Made by a program: the position numbers and the translations under genes. The notes beneath the pieces are model-generated. The model was given only the letters and a program-made list of their open reading frames with translations, was not told the DNA's origin and made no database searches. A DNA stretch of 64,000 nt from Exophiala sp. HKRS030 (lineage: Eukaryota; Ascomycota; Eurotiomycetes; Chaetothyriales; Herpotrichiellaceae), in NCBI GenBank assembly GCA_023897205.1, contig JAHWDD010000003.1, forward strand, positions 2,173,665 to 2,237,664. Reading direction: 5' to 3'. Of this stretch, positions 58,130 through 64,000 are shown in pieces. Position 1 is the stretch's first letter, and every line of letters begins with the position of its first letter.

Positions 58130-61100
58130 GTTTCGGTTGATATTCTTGCTCGCTAATCCCCCTGAGTATAAGCAAAAAGGAACACGACTGGGAAATCATT
58201 CCGGTACCGCTCCTGAAGTAGCCAAGAGTGGGAACATTCGGGAACCTGTGATCTTGCTTGAGAGAACATATGTCGCAGTAGTATGGTTGGTTTATGCTGA
58301 CATCCGATCGGGCAACAAGGTCCCCTTCGCCGATGGAAGTAATGATGTTGAAACCTCAGGAGACGTCTCCCACATATGTCGTACAAGTGACCAACATCCG
58401 AGACAAATATTTCAGGCCAGTGTCGAGAGGAGGTAAATCATAGGAATGTTGAGACCCAACCGACCCTTTATGCGCCACAGTGATTATGCCGGAGTGTCCG
58501 ATAGCGAAAATAGTAGCCACCAAATATGCCACGTGATACAGCAAAGGCAATGTATCATTTAGCAATGTTGCTTGATAGATGACCAAATGAACAGTATCGG
58601 AAGAGAGGGAAGAGAAGGTAGATAGTGATCAAGTACCTGGGGAAGATATGGTTGCGGCGGATCTTGCAGGCATGATAATGGCGGACGAAATAAGAGACTT
58701 GTTTAGCACGAGTCATATAACAATGCGGCACACCAGCAAAGCCCGTGGCTCTGTCTCGAGCTCTAACGGCTGCGGCGCTAATGACCCGCGCACCATTCGT
58801 ACATTCCACTGACAAACCCTAATATCCCCCTGCAGCCAAGATAACCTGGTGACCGAAGGCATCTTTGCTTTGCCATTCGGTCTCATCGACTCTAGATGCA
58901 TCTCCTGGTGTCAGTTGAGTCCCCATCAAGAGAGGCTCCACGGAGGCTGCTCCCGTACCCAGCGTGGGGATGTCACGCCAGGGCAGTGTCTGACTTCTGT
59001 CATTCCATGCTTAACACTACGGGGTCAAAGTCATGGCCAACCGGCTGCGGACACTGAGCCAGCTCGACGGATTCGGAGGCTTCGCCTGTCATTACTCGCT
59101 GAGAGCCTGCGTAAAAGTGGTCAAACGACACTTTTCCAGAAGTCATGTGTAACGGGCCATGTTCCAATCCGCGTGACATGTGCACGACAAGCGGCGTCAT
59201 GGGCGGAAACTTGCCTGCAAGATGAGACAGACGCCAGGCTCCCAGAGCAGGGGTTGTGGTGTAACTGGTGAAAAGAACCGAACAGAGAAGCTGGTGGCGA
59301 CGAAGTGGATCGGCAATGAGAAAGACGACGACTTCAGAATCAGCCACAATGACTGGTGCACTCGTACTCTTTTCGTAATGGCGAAGTTCCAGAGAACAGG
59401 GATGAATGTCAAGAACGACAGACTGGCGTCGTTATTCGCAGGGTGAAAACCCTGCTGGGCGCAGGGGCACAAAACTTGAGAACCAGTCGGTGAAGTGGGA
59501 AGAGACTTTAGGATCGAGGACTTGCCCGTTTAGTGGAGCTGGCGTAAATCTTTCTAGGCGGCCCGCAAGCCCACGCCACGCCCGTCAAATGTTAACTTTG
59601 CCGACTTTCCAGGCGTGGCGACCCCCAAAGCTGAGGTCTTACGGGCGCTGCTCAGCCTACAAATCCTCGCAGTGGGGACCCAAGCAAAGGCTCGAAAAGG
59701 CCCGAGCCATGACTCCGTAAGTGTCTGGAGGAGGGACCTACGGGACAACAGAGAGGGCTAGATTTTTGAGAGACTTTTGCTTCATTCAATCATCTTCCTA
59801 CTCTGCCGTGATGACTTGAGGGCCACTAGGTCTTTCGAAATTGATCTCTCTCTGGCTAGCTGTGCCTCAAATTCCTCGCGATAACAACTTTCACATGGCT
59901 CGTGGCCAAGATGTGGGCTGACATGTCTGTCTCCAAATAGGGCTTTCCGGACAACCACAAACCAGCTTGCTCTTGTGGCTGTCTGTGTAGAATTTTGGCC
60001 TTCTACTCAGCATCGAGGACGGCACACATGGAACAGATACATGTCAAGACATCTCTGCCCATCAAGTCCTCTCTCTATCTTCCTAGCATCTTCGATCAGC
60101 ATGGAAGAATACCCCGACGTTCCCTTCGACTTCCTTCTATGGCATCGTCACGTCCCAGCATTTTTCACACTAGCGGCCAATGATATTCTATAGCTGGTGA
60201 AATGCAGTCTGTCCGGCTGATCCTGAGACTAGGGAGTGTCTGATAAATCACGCTAACTTCGATAAGCGGGTCATCCTGATGGCGTGCGACTTTCGCCTCG
60301 TTTTCCCTGTATGGTTGGCTCAAAAATATCCGAGAAGGCGCATCAACGCCGCTGCACACGCAGGTTGTGAATCTGGTGGTGGGTGGTACAACGTGCTTCA
60401 GATATCACATGACAGGTTTTGAGTCCTGATGTAGCAACGAGCAGTATTGCGAGCAGACTGCACAGTAGAGATTCAAATAAGACACCTTCTTCGAGTTCAA
60501 CTGCTGCAGTTGCCCTTTTCCTTCTCCTGAATCATTCAAATGCTAGTACTCAATGCGAACGACAAGCAGTTTGTGGTCCGTGTCGTTCCGACTTTATAAC
60601 CGAGACAGAGAAGGCTGCAATAGTTTTAGGCGCCGAGATCAGAGTGCATAAAACTCTCCTGTGATGCCTTTCGTCTGGATACTGCAAAGTCACTAAGTGT
60701 GTGGCTATGTGCGCTGGTAACATCATCGACATCTCTCAGCGCAAACGGAAAGTACGGGCCTTGACTTTCGAACTATCGGATCTGTTGCCCTTGACCTGCT
60801 CATACAATAGTTGATGCTTCGGGGGAACAATATGGATCCACGTTCCACGTTTCACCTTCGAGGACTCCGGGAGTCACGAAGATCGTGTTAAATACCACAA
60901 TTCATTTACAACGGTCGAAATCTCGCTCAGGAAATTGCCGTGTCTGCATGAGCTGGTGCTTTGCGCCGTTTTGACGCTGGCAGGGTTAGGGACCTCATCC
61001 GAACCCGGGTACTCCGTACCTAGCAGGTACATTAGCGCATGCAAGCTAAGGCATGCAATTGATGTTTGAGATCCTCGGAGCCCATCTGATTGGTTTTGAT

Positions 61101-62168
61101 GAAAAGGGGAGACGGCGGGTATAGCGTCCAAAGATGGGATTAATTCCAGACGGATCGTTAATTGTCTCTGCGATTCTCAATCAAGTCGTGTATGCGAACG
61201 GAGTACGGAGAAGTATGGAGGATGGAGCACCAGAATAACTGCCAGGTAAACACAATGCTGTACAAGGCCCAAAGTCTATACCTCTTTCGGAATAGCCTAC
61301 TTCCTCAGCCTCGCAACATCCCTGTTGAGCTGTAATGTACGGAGTACGACCAAGAAACCTGTATATACTGGGCTGTCTGAACGGGCATTCCGTCAGCTCA
61401 GCCATGATAATGAATGAATCAGGTCAAATCTGGATCGTGCCCGTCGCTTCCACGTCTACGCGGATAGATCCGTCAGGCTGCGACTCGCACCGCATTCTCA
61501 CGACTTCCACTGCGAGCTCATGGCAAGTGAGCTGGAAGGGGCTTAGACGTTGAGGCGAGGCGAGGCTTGAGGAGAGATGGGTATTGTACTCGTACTGATC
61601 ACAGCGCATCATTTTCGTTCACAGCCTTTGCATTCGTCACAGCAGTTTCCGACGGCCATGAAGTCAGGTCATGGTGTGCCCCAGCGTGTTTGGCCGCAAA
61701 GACCTGGCATGAGTAGGTCCTAGGTCCTCACTCGTAGAGCCAGTGACTATTGAGGTCGAAATGCACGGTGAGACATGCAAGCCCGAGACTTGTGATCGCA
61801 TCCTTCAAGAACTGTAGTGTCGAACCCAGAGAGATTCCCGTGACTTGGCCTAAGCACCTACAGGTATTGTAGGTGCGGACCTGACTTGGTCGTATGTACT
61901 TTGGGGATGTAGCAGAAACGCTGCCGCAAGCAGCGATTATTTGCTAGGGGAAAATTCACACGTCACCCTGCGAACGCGCTCAATACACTCCCCATCAACA
62001 ATTCATGACAATACATTCGCGACAATAGCACCACATTGTATTCTATTATATTTGCCGCCATCGAATCACTCATCGCACACTTGTTCCGATCGTATTCCTA
62101 CAGCCCGTCAACCACAATTACCCTGACTTGCCTACCTTCTAGGCGCGACAACTTCATTTCCATCCATC
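58130..62168. other. Four-kilobase gene-poor region
   Basis: The longest stretch without a gene I can support. Open frames on both strands are short (under 141 codons), mutually overlapping and without domain signatures. ACTCCGTA-family motifs cluster here: 59712-59719, 61009-61019, 61198-61206 and 61337-61347. No tRNA, transposase, long terminal repeat or clear inverted repeat was recognised. Base composition looks ordinary, so there is no obvious sign of RIP. The last ~200 bp is the tho1 leader, rich in CA-type sequence. Confidence 0.5.
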
Positions 62169-63087
62169 ATGGTTGACTACGCGAAAAAGACGGTTGCAGA
62201 GCTACAAGAGATATTGAAGTCTCGAAGCTTGCCTCACACTGGAAAGAAAGCAGAGCTCGTCGCAAGGCTGAACGAGGCCGATCAAGCTGCAGCGGAAAAT
62301 GGTGCGTTGAACAAATCCAAAAACCCACGGGATCTTTCGAAACCCTCGTCCTGCACCGGCCTCCCGTGTCACGACATGCGCATTCAAGACAATCGCTAAC
62401 ATATAGTCATTTACAGAAGCCGCGAAAGCTCCTCCGGCCGAATCTACCACTGCGCCGCCTGCGCAAATCCCAGAGCCTGCCGCACCATCAACCTCAGAAG
62501 CACCTGCACCAGCCGAACCCGCACCGACAGCCGCAGCAGAGCCTGCGACGGTGGAGCCGACTGCCGCGAACGATGATGGCAGTGCCCAGCCTGCCGCGGC
62601 GTCTTTTGCCCTGAACCTCCCCTCGTCAGAAGTGGACGCCGAAATGGCGAAGCGCAAAGCACGCGCCGAACGATTCGGGACCGGAGCTGCCGTCGCAAAC
62701 GGGGAGACGGGTGCAGCGGACACAGAAGGAGCAGACGCGGAAGCATTGAGGGCCCTGGAGCGTGCTAAACGTTTCGGTACCGGACAGACCGCGATGGGAA
62801 AGCTGGACGAGGCACTGCCATCCGAGTTAAAGCGCGACTCAAGGAAACGGGTCCGGACGGAGGAGGATAGCACGATGGATGACCCTGGCTTGCGGAGAAG
62901 CTTTGGCGGCCGTGGTAGAGTCGGTGGTGGACGAGGAGGCCGATTCCGCGGAAGAGGGCGCGACAACTCACAAAGAAGACATGGTGACAGACCCGGTGGT
63001 GTGAGCAAGCCGGGCGGCGTTTTCTCGACGGAGGCAGATCGTTTGGCCGCCGAGGCCAGGAAGAAGAAGTTTGCGAGTGCGACGTGA
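62169..63087 (+). CDS. tho1: SAP-domain RNA/DNA-binding protein Tho1 (SARNP/CIP29 type)
   Basis: Exons 62169..62301 and 62417..63087 (115-bp intron, GTGCGT donor, ACAG acceptor) encode 267 aa. The SAP motif occupies about 4-40 (AKKTVAELQEILKSRSLPHT, then GKKAELVARLNEAD). An Ala/Pro/Glu-rich linker follows. Two KRKARAERFGTG / LERAKRFGTG repeats are the hallmark of Tho1/SARNP and contact the DEAD-box helicase Sub2 in relatives. The C-terminus is an Arg/Gly-rich RGG-like tail (GGRGRVGGGRGGRFRGRG) followed by EADRLAAEARKKKF. Tho1 joins the TREX/THO pathway, coupling transcription to mRNA packaging and nuclear export. Confidence 0.92.
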
Positions 63088-63566
63088 TTTTTGTTTTCTA
63101 CGGTTTCATTGTTTCAGAAGGCAGGGCGGGAACTTTGGGAAGACTGAATCGGTGTGTCGCAAAAACATGGATTGACGGGAAATGGCCATGGCGATTGTGT
63201 AAACTTAAGGGGTGACTGGTACCAAAACCATTGAGCAATATCATTCTTCTTCTACATGTTCGCTCCTTACCTACTCAAAGCCCCAGACTCTTGACCTCGT
63301 AGCCAAAGATCAAACGGTGAGCCGTGGACAGGGGCGGGATTTGGTAGTTCTGGAACGATGATTGGGAAGCCCGGAGACCAAGAGACCAGGTGAAGCACAG
63401 AGAAGAACGAAGGGGAACGATGTGGAAGAAGAATGCTTTGCGCATTGCAACCAAACTACAGGGGCCACCACATCTGTCTGTCCTCAACACCAAGAGCCTC
63501 GTAAGGCAAGACTAGCTAATGGCATGAACCAAGGCATCAAAGCCATCCAAGAATCCTCCATCCCAT

Positions 63567-63655
63567 CAACACCAACACCAACACCAACACCACAACACCA
63601 CAACACCACAACACCACAACACCACAACACCACAACACCACAACACCAACACCAA
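63567..63655. repeat. CAACAC / CACAACAC tandem minisatellite
   Basis: About four CAACAC hexamers run into about seven CACAACAC octamers, ending with hexamers again. The length is close to 89 bp. Confidence 0.93.
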
Positions 63656-63715
63656 GTCCCAAGCATCACAACCATCAACCATCCCAAATCCCAGCCCCAA
63701 GACCACCCAGACTCC

Positions 63716-63772
63716 ACAGACAGACAGACAAACAGACAGTCACACAGGCACAGACACACCGACAGACAGACG
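63716..63772. repeat. Imperfect CAGA/CACA short tandem repeat
   Basis: Interrupted CAGACAGA units mixed with CACACA, about 57 bp, close to the CAACAC minisatellite. Confidence 0.8.
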
Positions 63773-63935
63773 GGCTCCCCAAAGACCAAGTCACAATCCT
63801 CCACTCCATCGCAAGTCCAAACCATCCATGGGCAACAGCAACCTCACAGTCCAAACGCTAAGCCTGATCAACACATGATCATCCTGCTCCAACACCAACA
63901 CCACAACACATCGACAACACCTCAGCAAGTACAGC

Positions 63936-64000
63936 ATGAAACGAATGGCCATGATCTCTTTCTTTCTGACTACCCTTCTTTTCGGGGCAAGTTTGGTCCA
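63936..64000 (+). CDS. Possible start of a secreted-protein gene, cut by the window edge
   Basis: The frame from the ATG at 63936 reads MKRMAMISFFLTTLLFGASL and stays open to the last base. A short basic N-terminus followed by about 14 hydrophobic residues and small residues looks like a signal peptide. Only 21 codons are visible, so a chance frame is possible and no function can be given. Confidence 0.4.
   Translation, partial: MKRMAMISFFLTTLLFGASLV

Larger units (their letters stand above)
63088..63935. other. Repeat-rich region downstream of tho1
   Basis: An 848-bp region containing a CA-rich minisatellite and CAGA-type repeats. The long minus-strand open frame over it (63484-63825) is a product of the repeats and is not called. 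Confidence 0.6.

Noticed and set aside
63484..63825. Minus-strand frame with Val/Leu/Cys/Gly repeats
   Set aside because: It is produced by the CAACAC and CAGA tandem repeats; its repeated residues follow the DNA repeat unit.

Overview
The window reads as nuclear DNA of a filamentous ascomycete (Pezizomycotina). The protein families are typical of that group: a Ppo fatty-acid oxygenase, Rxt3, Btn1, a large conserved methyltransferase-like protein, Tom1 and Tsc13. Genes are compact, with one to five exons. I placed 28 introns. Nearly all are 46-159 bp with GTRNGT-like donors, CTAAC/CTGAC branch sites and YAG acceptors. No bacterial, organellar, CRISPR or intact transposon features were seen, and no tRNA or rRNA gene was recognised. 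The order could be Eurotiomycetes or a relative, but this is not certain.

Layout. 1-5 kb: the 3' end of a Stu2/Alp14 microtubule polymerase gene (+) and the split ribosomal protein gene rpl8/eL8 (-), whose start codon is alone in its first exon. 4.7-16.9 kb: a 4,009-aa HECT ubiquitin ligase, Tom1 (-). 17.9-24.6 kb: a Ppo oxygenase (-), divergent tsc13 enoyl reductase (+), and a GT34 mannosyltransferase-like gene (+). 25-32 kb: an M20 amidohydrolase (-), a SET-domain protein (+), and the complex I 51-kDa subunit (+). 32.5-35.4 kb: Rxt3 of the Rpd3L deacetylase (-). A gene-poor gap of 2.7 kb follows. 38-44 kb: btn1/CLN3 (-), a rhomboid protease (+), an extended SDR (+), and an unrecognised 217-aa protein with six D-P-V-Y-(S/G)-Q motifs (+). 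44.5-53 kb: a mitochondrial alpha-ketoacid dehydrogenase kinase, a DUF155 protein, the pyruvate dehydrogenase E1 alpha subunit and a Pho85-type CDK (all -). 53.6-58.1 kb: a 1,511-aa methyltransferase-like protein (-). A 4-kb gene-poor stretch follows, then a Tho1/SARNP SAP-domain protein (+), short tandem repeats, and a possible secreted-protein start cut by the right edge.

Functionally this is mostly a housekeeping segment, with no biosynthetic cluster or defence-like system visible. Several genes serve mitochondrial energy metabolism: complex I 51 kDa, PDH E1 alpha, and a kinase of the family that phosphorylates E1 alpha. The latter two lie 3.3 kb apart on the same strand. The most novel items are the six-motif DPVYSQ protein, an over-represented intergenic GTACTCCGTAC motif, a Ppo with a degenerate P450 cysteine region, and a GT34 protein whose DxD motif is altered.
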